Origin: Circinella umbellata
Lineage: Eukaryota; Mucoromycota; Mucoromycetes; Mucorales; Lichtheimiaceae
Assembly (NCBI GenBank): GCA_025093555.1
Contig: JAIWNF010000127.1
Coordinates: forward strand, 1 to 46,731
Reading direction: 5' to 3'
DNA length: 46,731 nt
Shown: positions 22,281 to 32,096 of the stretch, piece by piece
How positions within the stretch are numbered: the first letter of the stretch is position 1
Layout of the letters: each line of letters opens with the position of its first letter
Notes under the pieces: model-generated
Told to the model about the DNA's origin: nothing
Database searches by the model: none
What the model saw: the letters and a program-made list of their open reading frames with translations, nothing else
Program-made: the position numbers and the translations under genes

Positions 22281-22376
22281 AATTCAAATAATTTAATTTT
22301 TTTCAGCCCTAGACATGTTATCCGCGCCATATTTTTAATTTTTGACAAATGACAGTTTAAGTCAGAATGCACCATA

Positions 22377-23847
22377 TCATCTATGCATCTAATATTTCAA
22401 GTTAGTATAAACTTACATAGAAGATCGCCAATCTCTTTACGAACGAGCTTCTTGGATTTTAGCTGCTTCGTTCCTATATAAACATAATAGAAAAAAAAAA
22501 TTAACAATTTAATCCCAACTAAATGACATTATCCCATTTTAATCCAATTCCATCTACCAATATCAGGATTGTATCTTGGAATAGCAGAGGATCTGTATGG
22601 CGTGTTGTTTCCAGCTGATCCTACCCTCATGGCCATTGGAGCACTAGGTGTACCACCAGAAGAAGTTATAAGCCCTGTTTAAATGACCATAATTTAGTAA
22701 CTAAAATTCTTAGCACTAAGAAGTAACATGAAAATTAGTACATATTTACCAGAACCTAATGCTTGTAAGAAGAATTTGAACTTCTGGTGAAGTCCTTGTC
22801 CTTGTCTCATTCATCTTGAAAACTCATTGCCTCGGTTTTGCGCTGTTTCAGGTTGACCTAGAAGCTGCAAAAAGGCAAACCCGCGTTCTACATAAACTAT
22901 ATAATATCAAAGATTGCCCACTACGTTCATCAAATTGATTCCATATATCTAAATCAAAGCTTACTGGTTCCAATCCTAGTGGTTTCTTGCAGCAGATTGA
23001 ACGCCATTTCAGATCCAAAACAATGAACGAGTCAATACCGCAACGTCTACTAAGAAAGTTAACTTGTAGTTGCATAGAGTTAAGACATTCTTCTGTTACA
23101 GCTACTTGTTCGGCAATGTCGTCCTTGTTCAAAAATCCTTCCAAAAGGTTTCTCTCGTTGTAAGACTGAGCTCTACTTGCGTAAAGCTGTTTCTCTTCTT
23201 CAGAGAGAGCCTTCCAGTTGGCTGAAATAGCGTCCATATCAGGGAAGTTAATGGAACCTAAGGTATGTTAAATTAAACTTCTATGGGTATAAACTAAATA
23301 ATATTATACAGTTATAAATCATATAAAGTGAGAATACATACAGTTGCTGTTCCCATTGTCATTACTGTCACCACTAGACTCCATTTCCCCAGTTCTATCA
23401 TTGTCATCTAGATAAATGTAACAGTTAATCGGTAATACATTTTCAATAATTCAATATAAGTACTACCTTTAACGGTCTCGCTGACAAACTGGTTCCACCC
23501 GTTGCGACCACGACAAGATTTCCAAAACATGGCTGTTTTGCAGCCACACCGTTCAACTACTGCTTTCTTTGTGATGCCATACTTTAGTGTCATGGCACTA
23601 ACAAACTCTTCGAAATCTTTTTCCAAAGATCCCGAAGAAGTAGCAGAGACAGAGACAGAAGGAGTAGAAACGTTTTCAAGAGACTGATATGATACTTTAT
23701 TACTGATTAGCTTCAACAAAAACGTTTGGGATTTGTCATGGCAATAAATTACTATTTTTTCAATAATTAGACTAATACCTCTGTAACATCAATTGAAAAG
23801 TGCGATTTAGTGGGCACTTGTTGAGGAGCATTGATTTGATGGCTCAT
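22377..23847 (-). pseudogene. HMG-box-like repeat gene, copy 2 (3' truncated)
   Basis: Homologous to copy 1 and better preserved at the 5' side. A start codon ATGAGCC is present at 23847-23841 (MSHQINAPQQVPTKSHFSID). The exon ending near 23467 reads through the Trp that is a stop in copy 1 (RGRNGWNQFVSETVKG). The HMG-like exon 23257-22967 encodes MDAISANWKALSEEEKQLYA. The last exon seen in copy 1 is absent because TE1 was inserted at 22375-22376 and the other flank has been lost. Function unknown. Confidence 0.6.
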
Positions 23848-24306
23848 TGAAGTATAGGTGAAATATATATAAAGATAAGTGGTTAAATAGAATTGAATAG
23901 AATAGAGAGAAATGAATAACAGTAATAAATATTGTGAGAATCTTATATGTCTTTTATTAGAGATTGATTATAAAAGATATGATAAAAAGAATGAATGAAT
24001 TAAATTATTAAATTGTAAGTCTTTATATATATTTCTATTTTATATTTCCTATCCATTGAGGATGGATATTATTGTATATTATTATATGAATAAATAAACA
24101 TCTTTATGTTTGATGATCTTCTCTATAATGTGTATGATTTATAAGTATTATTATATATACGATTTGTTATGATTATTATTTATACGGTGATGTATTATTT
24201 GTAAAGCAACCGACGTGTGTTTATTATAAGCTTTGCTTGTCAGTTTATATTATAATTATATTAGGATTACTATGATTAGGTAGTTATGCGGTGCACATAT
24301 ACCACA
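23848..24306 (-). mobile_element. Solo LTR, 459 bp, at the HMG-2 start codon
   Basis: The segment begins TGAAGTATAGG and ends CATATACCACA, so it has TG...CA ends, and is flanked by CTCAT at 23843-23847 and 24307-24311. Copy 1 of the HMG repeat lacks this segment. It has no coding capacity, as expected for an LTR left after recombination. Read on the minus strand it starts TGTGGTATATG. The duplicated CTCAT is ATGAG on the gene strand, so the insertion duplicated the presumptive start codon. Confidence 0.85.
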
Positions 24307-24311
24307 CTCAT

Positions 24312-24530
24312 AATGTTTGGTAAAGAAATAAAAATAAAAATAAAATAAAAATGTGCGTAAAGCTGTAAACAATAGTAGTAAGGTCAAAAGGTACAATTCT
24401 GCTTCTATTGGATAATTTTTTAAAACCAGTTTATCAGTTCACCAGTGGTTATTGGTTTATGGTTCTCAAACTGCAATTTTTATAAGATTATTATTTATTT
24501 AAAAACCGGCGGAACCGCACTGTGTAGGTG
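24312..24530 (-). other. HMG-2 upstream region and terminus
   Basis: Matches 8760-8958 of copy 1, including the CCGGCGGAACCGCACTG end. No gene. Confidence 0.7.
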
Positions 24531-24589
24531 CCAATCATCAAGAAAATCTTATTCCATCTGCCACTGCTGATCATCATATCGAAGATGAT

Positions 24590-26386
24590 ATGATAAGCGA
24601 ATCCGGTTCTCATGTGTCTGCTGTTTCGTCTTCTTGCATGCCGCCAAGAATCGCGAAATTGGTTGCTAAACTTGCTTTCTTGGAAGAAGAAATAGTACAT
24701 GATAATTTATCTGAGCAAGCTTTAATCAAAATTCAAAGCTTGTTCACCATCCACTCTAAAAGTTTGGACATGATCTTGGGTGTCCACAAGAAACTTATAA
24801 AAAAGGACAAGGTTGCCGTTGCCACGTCGCCATCAAGATCTGTTGTTCCAACTGACTTACCCATGCTTCAATGGACCGGTAATGTCCATGACGGTTTCAA
24901 ATCCTTATTTTCTTCTATTTATGAGTGTTTAGATCGCTTTGAAGATATACTTGAGTCTTACAATCAAGATATCAATGTCAATTGGTGCCGTCTCCTCCCT
25001 CGAATGTTGTCTCTAGACCAACGTTCCTGGTTTATTGACCATTTAAAACCTCATGCTGCCTTAGGCTGGTCATTTGCTCGCAAGACGCTCATCAATAAAT
25101 ATAGTATACAAGATGCTGACCGCAGGCACAGTACATGCAAGAGCTTTTCGCATTGCATATGGGACGGAACGATTCCGTAGAACGTTATACTGATCGCCTC
25201 TACAAGCTTTGTCGTGATGCTGGCTGCAAAGATAATCGTATTATAGCTGCCTTGTATATTAAGTCTTTGTTACCTGAGCTGGCTCAACATGTCACATTGG
25301 GTCAAGCCTATTTGTCTCCGGACAAGCACGCTACAATCGACCATGCTGCAAACCTTGCTCGACGCATATATGGTAACGTAGTTCATTCAAAGTACAGCAA
25401 GCAAGTTGCTGCGAGTTCTGACTCATCGGTGTCAAGTTCTGCTGCTGGTGGCCCCTCACTTGCTGTTTCCGGCAAGAGAAACAAAGGAAAGAAGAGAGCT
25501 GACGCCAAGCACTGCCGTTTGCATGGAGCAGGTCGTCATTCTTCTGAAGAATGTCGAGCCTTGTCTTCATTACAGACCGGTGGTAACGCTGGTAAGGTAT
25601 CAACGTTTGCTGGTTCGTCGTCTGGTGCTCATGCTGCTGGTTCATCTGCTGGTTCGTCTTCTTCTGGGAAGAAAAACTGTTTGAAGTGTGGCTTTGTTCC
25701 TTGGAAACAAGGTCATGTTTGTGAGGTCAATCATTTGGCAATCCGCTCTGCCTCTCTCCTTCAAGCACTACCATCATCATCTTCAGCTTCTGGTTTTGTA
25801 CTAGTCACGCCACCACTACCATCATCATTGCCTGTACCCGTACAGGATGATAATTCTGTTTCTTCAGTCCATCCGAATTTGGCTGCACCTGCTGCTGTTC
25901 CTCCTGCAAATGAGGATGATACGTTGATGTCTGAGGTTGAAGAATCTCTAGTCAAAGCCTGCTTTAACTGTAAGTCCAATCATTCTCATAATTTTACAAA
26001 ACATCTTTTCAAAAATACTAAATCCTACTATGTACTAATTACCTTAGAAGGACATGACATTTTTGCCTTTGTAGACCCCGGTTCAACATTTATGGCAATT
26101 ACACCTGGTCTGCGCTCTTCTCTTGGTTTGGAATTTACCTCTTGTCCCGGTAAGATTGGTATGGCTGCCCCTAGGCTTAGCATAGATAGAATTGGTCACA
26201 CAAATAAAACAAAGATATTACATAACGGAATTACTACTTTTCACAATTTTGAAATAATGAATTTAAATTGTTCTGCTGATGTGTCTATTGGCGCTGATTT
26301 AATGCCCCACATTGGTATTTATTCAAAAGGGTTAGTATATTGTTGGCACAAACCTTCAATCCCTTCTGTTCCTCAATCTGTTGATA
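24590..26386 (+). pseudogene. Retrotransposon A gag-protease, one frameshift
   Basis: The first part (24590 to about 25125) includes LPMLQWTGNVHDGFKSLFSS and WSFARKTLINKY, capsid-like gag sequence. A 1-nt loss near 25123, compared with element B, shifts the frame. The second part (about 25135 onward) has gag sequence ELFALHMGRNDSVERYTDRL, a Cys/His cluster (CRLHGAGRHSSEEC), CLKCGFVPWKQGHVC, a Ser/Pro-rich spacer and a retropepsin-like domain. The protease motif is FAFVDPGSTF, with Pro where Asp-Thr/Ser-Gly is usual; element B has the same Pro. The frame continues into VSIGADLMPHIGIYSKGL and then meets the inserted element at VD. Confidence 0.85.
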
Positions 26387-26413
26387 CAGGATCTTGCGTT
26401 AATTTCCACTGAA

Positions 26414-26768
26414 GGGAGGAAAATTTTCCAGATATGGGAGAATAGTTTTTCATAGTAAGGGAATAAATTTTTCATAGTCAAGCCAGCCTTTTTTCATAGG
26501 CGGGATTATATTTATCATAAGCAGGAGTGCATTTTTTCGTATTTGAGGGAATTGATTTTTCATTTTGGGGAGGAGAATTTTTCAGAATTGAGCATATCAA
26601 TTTTCGTTGCTGGGTAACTAGTTCTTTGTATATGGAAACAATGTTTTTCACTTTTGAGACTATAGATTTTTGCAATCGAGCAAATGTAATTTTCGTACAC
26701 AAGTATTTAATAATTCGTAATGGGGAATTATAGTTTTTCGAATGCGCCACAAAGATTTTCGTTTGTGG
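26414..26768 (+). repeat. Left array of about 16 degenerate 22-bp repeats
   Basis: The inverted end is built from tandem units of 20-24 bp with the loose pattern GGGAATADATTTTTCATAN. Examples are GGGAGAATAGTTTTTCATAG, GGGAATAAATTTTTCATAG, GGGAATTGATTTTTCATTTT and GGGAATTATAGTTTTTCG. The spacing averages about 22 bp, close to two helical turns. This looks like a series of protein binding sites. Confidence 0.75.
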
Positions 26769-26928
26769 GTCGATCAATGATCGCCATTGAGTACATCGCT
26801 CTTCATGTTTTTTTTTGCTCAGTGAGCACCAAGGTATCGAGTTAATGTGTAACAGTTTTGAGCTTAAGTTTACACTCAGTGTAAGATAGTTTTGTTCCTT
26901 CTCTTTCTCCAACTCTATTTTTTTCCTT

Positions 26929-28467
26929 ATGAATTCTTCCCTACGTTCTACTTTGGATAAACACTCGCGTTCTCCTTCTCCTCCAACGAATGTTGATAGC
27001 CCATCAAGGACAAAACGCGCTCGTACAGAGGCTGCGAACAGTCTTGTTGGGTTGGCAAACAGCAGGAGTAATGTTGATAATATTACTCAATTATTCAGAC
27101 AAGTCAGTTTCCACGGAGAAGGTATAAATAAATTTCGAAAAGAATAAATAAATTAACCAATTAGTCTCAAAAGTTACTTCTTTTTAGGCACTTCACTCAA
27201 CCAACATGACTCGCCAGTTGAAAATAATGAAGATGATACACCAAACGCTGCTAACAATGGTAAAAAATATAATATCATTTTCTGATTAGTATATGAATCA
27301 TATAGTAATTCTGTTTTATATAAAATGTCTAGGTCGTTCTGTTCAATTTGATTCTGATGGTGATGTGGAAATGATGAGCGATACAAGTCAACGATCAAAT
27401 AGTCCACCAAAAAAGAAGTGGGGACGTTATAATCCCCCTGAACTTAAAACCATTGAAAACGCCTTAGAGGCGATGGTTGGTGGTATGTCGTTAACCCAAG
27501 CCGCCAATCATTATAATATCAATGTGACTACTTTGAAAGATCATGCTGATGGATTTGCTTCGAATGGTTTTGTTACAAGAAAAAAAAGAGGACCAAAAAA
27601 GAAAATACATTTCACAGATTCTATGTACAAACACGTTTGCCGGTTTGTAGATTCCAATAGTGCTGCATCACATGAGGAAGTTTGTGACAATTTTCAAAAG
27701 AATTTTAAGTCAGCAAACATAGGGCAAGATAAATTGAAAGCATACATACAGAAAAACTTTTGTGTCACTCTCCGGCGTCTTATCAAACTCTTCGGGTCGG
27801 ATGCTGTTGAGAATGTCTCTCAGCATGACTATATGGAGGATCTTTTTACTAATTTGGGAGTCAATCCATCAAACTGTATAGTTGTTGGTGAGGCAGTGTA
27901 CAACATGAACGCGAAGCGTACATATGGCGATTCAAGCAAAGAAAAAGTGAGAGGTGCCAAGGCTAGGAAAGAAGGAAGGACAGTCAATAAGCGCGTTAAG
28001 ATGATAAAACCAATGGCGCCACATATCATATAGCATTTCTTGTTGCTATTTGCGAAAACAAAGTATTGTATGTGATGCGAAAGATATTGGGAAGGCCTGA
28101 TGCTACTGATATAGAAAAATTCATGCAAAATCTTATAACCAAGATGCATAAGGGCGATATGCAACAGTCTCGCATTATATTTGATAACTATTTGTCAGAT
28201 GAAATGAAAGATAAAATATCACAATCACTTATAGATGAAAATTATTCACCGATTTATATTCCACAACTGTATATTCATTCATTTAACCCTGTTAATGCGT
28301 TGTTCTCTCATGTAGAGCCATATTGTGATCGCCATAAATCTGGCGCCACAAACATAGAAGATACAATTTTAAACCGCTTTGAAAAAGCCATTAAGGAAGT
28401 TTCTAGCTCTACTCTTATAACATGTATTATTCTTCGATTTAATTGTAATTGTGATGACTGTGTTTAG
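26929..28467 (+). pseudogene. Catalytically degenerate Tc1-like transposase homolog
   Basis: Exons: 26929-27121, 27188-27259, 27333-28467. Residues SLTQAANHYNINVTTLKDHA look like a helix-turn-helix, followed by a basic KKRGPKKK stretch. The Tc1 core is recognisable, but the first Asp position is Gly (CIVVGEAVYN, normally DE), and the third position is Asn (FNPVNALF, normally NPxE or NPxD). The middle Asp (IIFDNYL) remains. A frameshift lies near 28010-28030, before HIAFLVAICENKVLYVMRKI. The rest of the frame is open. It could be a decayed gene or a former DNA-binding-only regulator; the sequence does not decide. Confidence 0.7.
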
Positions 28468-28761
28468 TTTCTCTTTTTCTTTTCTTTTCTTCCCTTTCCC
28501 CTTTCTCTCTATTCTACAATTTTTTTGTTTGAAACTTTCTATCTCATTTTTTATATCTTATAATCTCTATATCTCTCATAATTAATTTTACATTAACAAC
28601 ATTATACACCTGTCTTTTTTTTAAAATATTAAAATAGGTTATTATTGTTTATAGAAGAAACATATAAAAGTAGAAAAAGTATGAAACAGCGGTAAAGTGG
28701 ATTAAAATAATATAATGGAATAGAAAATAGAAAATATTATGGTGCTTGAGAAAAATTGCTA
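28468..28761. other. Spacer between the two convergent 3' ends
   Basis: T-rich then A-rich non-coding sequence; presumably both polyadenylation regions. No inverted ends separate the genes, which supports one element rather than two. Confidence 0.6.
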
Positions 28762-30215
28762 TTATAGATTATCTTCACGAGCAAGACAGCGATCGAAGTA
28801 AGAAATTGCATGATTGACCCACCCGACATAGTCATTTGGAGTAACTTGCGCCATTGCTGATTTGAGCCGGTCATTCATATTTATTGTCTGCCCGATATTG
28901 TGTTCTCAACTTCCTGGCTTTCTGCTTCTACATGTCGATATAGTAGTTTAACTTTACTAAAAAATGTTTCAATAGGATTCAGAAAAGGTGAATAGCGAGG
29001 TAACAGGACAAGCCTGTAGCCACGCTTTTGTACTCCACTCTGAACATAATGCGTCATATGAATTGGGGCATTATCACAGACAATATTCCAACCTTTATCT
29101 TTTAAACCTTTTCATCAAGGCGGTCCATTACGCAATTAAGAAAAGCAAAATAATCATTATTTTCGTTCCTCCTCCTTTTCCAACTTTGTTAATCTTGAGG
29201 CATACTTCAATAAGACCTGTATAAGATATAGCAGCCAGCATAGTACGTGGGTGAGACTACATCTGCGGGACATGAACATGTGCTGCCTGATTAACAGGTA
29301 CCCAGCCATAGTTGCCTCTCATGTTCCCATTGATTGGTGTCTCATCAACAAAAACACAATTTTTTTGGTAATATACAATACCACTATGGATATAATCCTT
29401 GATAAATGTCACTCGTCGATCCTTTGTCACGTCATCTGTACGTCGTTGTGGATAAGGATGTGCACGCTTGATTGTAATTCTACATTTCTTCACAAGGTGA
29501 TGGTAAATTGTTGATGGAGCTAGAAGTAAATCGAATTTTTTAAAGTATTGTTGTCGTAGTTGTTGTAAGGTGAGTGTGTTCGCTGATGTTACAGTCTGAA
29601 CAAGAATTTGACTACCAGCCTCAGTAATTTTCGATGATGACCTTCTTTTTTGTCTGGTGGGCTCTGCATTACTATCATGATTTTAATGCCGATTACAATG
29701 GTCTCTAATAGTAGCTTCTGGTATATTCAGCATATTAGAAATTTCTTTGTTTGAATGGCCACATAACTTTAAGAACAAAGATTGTTTCATCAGATCTGAT
29801 GAATGGGGAGTATATTTTCCACGCGGATTTTTTGGTTTTCGAACTTGCTTCTTTTTTTTCTTTACTGCATGCCAAGGGACAGAATTTTCAAGCGAGGGAG
29901 TATCAGGTAGAATTGAAACTAATTGTGGCTCATCATCACTATCTGATTCGCTGTTACTACTACTACTGCTGTCATCAGTAGTGGTGTTGTCAATTCCGTC
30001 ACATGCTTGTACAAGACGAGTATGATCAGTAGGAAAACATGCAACTTGATAGCTACTCAGCTCTGCATCAATTTTGTGATTGGTTGCTTCCATATCTGTG
30101 TCTTCGTCTGGGACTGCAACCCTAGTAAGATCTATACTCGTTTTAAATACTACAGCAAGAAAATATTGATAAACCTAAAAGATGTACCTGAGGTATTAGT
30201 ATTATTCAAATTCAT
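28762..30215 (-). pseudogene. Tc1/mariner transposase with complete DDE triad, decayed
   Basis: A 38-bp intron is inferred between exon 1 (30215-30188, MNLNNTNTS) and exon 2 (from 30149). The N-terminus is acidic and Ser-rich, followed by a basic stretch and a helix-turn-helix (LKLCGHSNKEISNMLNIPEA then TIRDHC). Catalytic residues are Asp in NCVFVDETPIN, Asp in NIVCDNAPIHM and Glu in SPFLNPIETFF. Lesions: TAA after CNRH (about 29683) and TAG after HVHVPQM (29257), both where CAA/CAG would fit, and at least two frameshifts between 29190 and 28890. It probably encoded the active enzyme of the element. Confidence 0.8.
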
Positions 30216-30590
30216 CTTTTTTATTGCTTTGGTTGCAAATCGAAGCTGATGCGTCGTGCTAGTAACAGGGTGCTATCTTAAACGATTTTTAGCTTTTCAC
30301 TTGGACGTGGTAGTAGCTTGTTGAGGGTATGTCTTTGTGCGTGTCTGCATATTCGATAGTGTTATCAAAGTAGTAAAAAAGTGAGCAAAAAAGAGAATAA
30401 AAAAGTTTACAATTTAAAGGAATTTTATTTTTGTTTATTTCAATATTCAGTCTATTATTTATCTTAGTCTTCTCTTGTATCACCTACTAGAATATCCGCT
30501 TCGGTTGACTGCCGAAGATATAAAGATGTGGCTTTCAGTAAAATTATATTCCATTCTATCTATCCTTTTTATTTGTTACCTGGGTAATTA
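30216..30590. other. Spacer upstream of the minus-strand transposase
   Basis: No convincing gene; presumably the promoter of the minus-strand transposase gene and the 3' region of the small ORF. Confidence 0.45.
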
Positions 30591-30830
30591 TCATGCTTTT
30601 CTTTTTTTCTCTACATCTATTGTAAGCTTTTTAAACTTCAAAGCTAAGATATCAAAGTCATATGTATCAGGAACCCGTTTTTGTTGAGTTTGCTTGACTC
30701 CATCAGTTAGTGACTCTAGCCCATTCAAACACTCTTGTAATTCCTTTTTTGAAGGTTCTGGAACTGTCCTCGATTTGCTCCTTCTTGCTGGAGCTGATTG
30801 TTTTGATTGATTAGAACTGACTCTTCCCAT
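30591..30830 (-). CDS. Small basic protein of the Tc1-like element, 79 aa
   Basis: Starts MGRVSSNQSKQSAPARRSKS, continues with VPEPSKKELQECLNGLESL, and ends LTIDVEKKRKA. The composition (basic termini, helical middle) suggests a small nuclear or DNA-binding protein, but no family was recognised. It lies between the right inverted end and the transposase, and is on the same strand as the transposase. It could be the first exon of a longer gene. Upstream in-frame residues before the ATG are hydrophobic and probably not translated. Confidence 0.45.
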   Translation of the reverse strand: MGRVSSNQSKQSAPARRSKSRTVPEPSKKELQECLNGLESLTDGVKQTQQKRVPDTYDFDILALKFKKLTIDVEKKRKA

Positions 30831-30999
30831 ATAAATAAAACGTAAAGAAAGGGATATCCCCCCCTGAAGTTGATACCAAAAATAAAAATATATAATAATG
30901 TAACACAGAATTCTTTGCACAGAGCTGTGTCCCACACAGAAAAAAAAGGAAAAAAAAAACATGAAGAGCAATGTACTCAATAGCGATCATTGATCGACC

Positions 31000-31354
31000 C
31001 ACAAATGAAAATCTTTGTGGCGCATTCGAGAAACTATAATTTCTCATTACGAATTATTAAATACTCGTGTACGAAAATTACATTTGCTCAATTACGAAAA
31101 TCTATAGTCTCAAACGCGAAAAGCGTTGTTTCCATATACAAAGAACTAGTTACCTAGCAACGAAAATTGATATGCTCAATTCTGAAAAATTCTCCTCCCC
31201 AAAATGAAAAATCAATTCCCTCAAATACGAAAAAATGCACTCCTGCTTATGATAAATATAATCCCGCCTATGAGAAAAGGCTGGCCTTGACTATGAAAAA
31301 TTTATTCCCTTACTATGAAAAACTATTCTCCTATATCTGGAAAATTTTCCTCCC
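31000..31354 (-). repeat. Right array of about 16 degenerate 22-bp repeats
   Basis: Mirror image of 26414-26768 with exactly the same length (355 bp). Units such as CTATGAAAAATTTATTCCC and CTATGAAAAACTATTCTCC are visible. Point differences between the two arrays are scattered. Confidence 0.75.
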
Positions 31355-31383
31355 TTTGGTGGAAATTAACACAAGATCCTGTA

Positions 31384-31728
31384 TGCGTGAACCAGATAAT
31401 TTCCCTGCTGGTACATCTGTGGAACATCAACTATTTATAGATAAAATTAAACCTTTTGTACAGGAAAATATAAACATTCCTTCACATGACTTTTGCACTA
31501 TGCTGGAATCTATGGTTTATTTAAATATTCCTTCTGGTAGAGTTGTTTATCATCGTCAATATGATTTGCCAAATAAAGTCTTACCTAAACTTCAAGAACA
31601 AATTGATGAATGGTTACAAGATGGTATAATCAAATTTGCTTATCTGGGAACTCCTTATAATAATGCTATTTTATGTGTATCTAAAAAGGATAGTAATGGT
31701 AATATGACAAAATTATAGTTCTGTATGG
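31384..31728 (+). pseudogene. Retrotransposon A reverse transcriptase fragment
   Basis: Continues the interrupted frame: EPDNFPAGTSVEHQLFIDKI, then VYLNIPSGRVVYHRQYDLPN, KLQEQIDEWLQDGIIKF and the N-terminal RT motif NAILCVSKKDSNGNMTKL. A TAG stands where element B has CGG (KL-stop-FCM). It ends abruptly at the LTR of element C. Confidence 0.85.
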
Positions 31729-32086
31729 TGTCACGCGTAAAGTTAAGGGATGATCCTTTCTTGTGTAAAATTTTAAATTGCAAAGAAAGATGATTTTTAT
31801 TTATTGATTTTTCCTTTTCTTTTATAATTATTTTACTATTTCTGTGCATATGATTTTCGGAAGTCAATTGGAAGGTTGAACAATATAAAATAAATAATAC
31901 ATAAATGAAAATGAAATGAAATGGGTCATAGAGATAAACATACAAAAATATTAATATACTAAACTAGTTAGTATAACGAGACTAAAATTTAGTGGAATTC
32001 AATTGAGAAAACATGTTGTATTACAAAAATTTATGATAATATTTGATTGATGTTATTTAGGCCGAATACCTATTAGCATCATGTCA
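31729..32086 (-). repeat. 3' LTR of retrotransposon C, 358 bp
   Basis: On the minus strand it begins TGACATGATGC directly after the purine-rich tract AGAGGAGGCGAT and ends CGCGTGACA. It abuts retrotransposon A at TATGG, the likely 5-bp target. No second copy is in the window, so its limits rest on the TG/CA ends and the purine tract. Confidence 0.7.
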
Positions 32087-32096
32087 ATCGCCTCCT

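Larger units (their letters stand above)
10697..22328 (+). mobile_element. ExoT: exonuclease-transposase element, nested in TE1
   Basis: The ends are 25-bp inverted repeats at 10697-10721 and 22304-22328. Both begin GGCGCGGATAA inward and continue to GGGCTG, with 3 mismatches. The flanks are ATATTTTT at 10689-10696 and 22329-22336, an 8-bp target duplication. The insertion point is confirmed because TE2 carries the uninterrupted TE1 sequence there. Without the TE2 and TE3 insertions the element is about 5.35 kb. It holds one large spliced gene and a strong hairpin near the right end. The 8-bp duplication is shared by several superfamilies (hAT, KDZ, P); I cannot assign one from the ends alone. 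Confidence 0.88.
8960..22374 (+). mobile_element. TE1: 5'-truncated Tc1/mariner-like element, split by ExoT
   Basis: TE1 consists of 8960-10696 plus 22329-22374, with ExoT inserted between. The 3' inverted end (GACAGTTTAAGTCAGAATGC then ACCA) is followed by TA and the HMG-2 repeat, as expected for insertion at a TA target. The 5' third of the gene, the leader and the 5' end are missing; the left junction falls inside the coding region, at the terminus of HMG-1. Outside the ExoT insertion it is almost identical to TE2. Confidence 0.85.
26387..31381. mobile_element. Tc1/mariner-like element with 430-bp repeat-array ends, two transposase genes
   Basis: The element is 4995 bp. Its ends begin CAGGATCTTGYGTTAATTTC in inverted orientation and the similarity extends about 430 bp (26387-26815 and 31381-30951). 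TA flanks both sides (26385-26386 and 31382-31383). Removing the element and one TA rejoins retrotransposon A in frame at VD-M. It has two convergent transposase-like genes (26929-28467 + and 28762-30215 -) and a small basic ORF (30591-30830 -). Confidence 0.88.
24531..31728 (+). mobile_element. Retrotransposon A (Ty3/Gypsy), truncated at both ends
   Basis: Starts inside the gag region directly against the HMG-2 terminus and ends inside reverse transcriptase, where the LTR of element C begins (31729). A Tc1/mariner-like element (26387-31381) interrupts it. It is homologous to element B, which shows the complete order. No LTR of A is in the window. Confidence 0.85.

Noticed and set aside
31167..31383. 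Open frame across the right repeat array leading into RT
   Set aside because: The N-terminal part is the 22-bp array read by chance (PAYDKYNPAYEK pattern); it only becomes real coding sequence beyond the TA at 31382.
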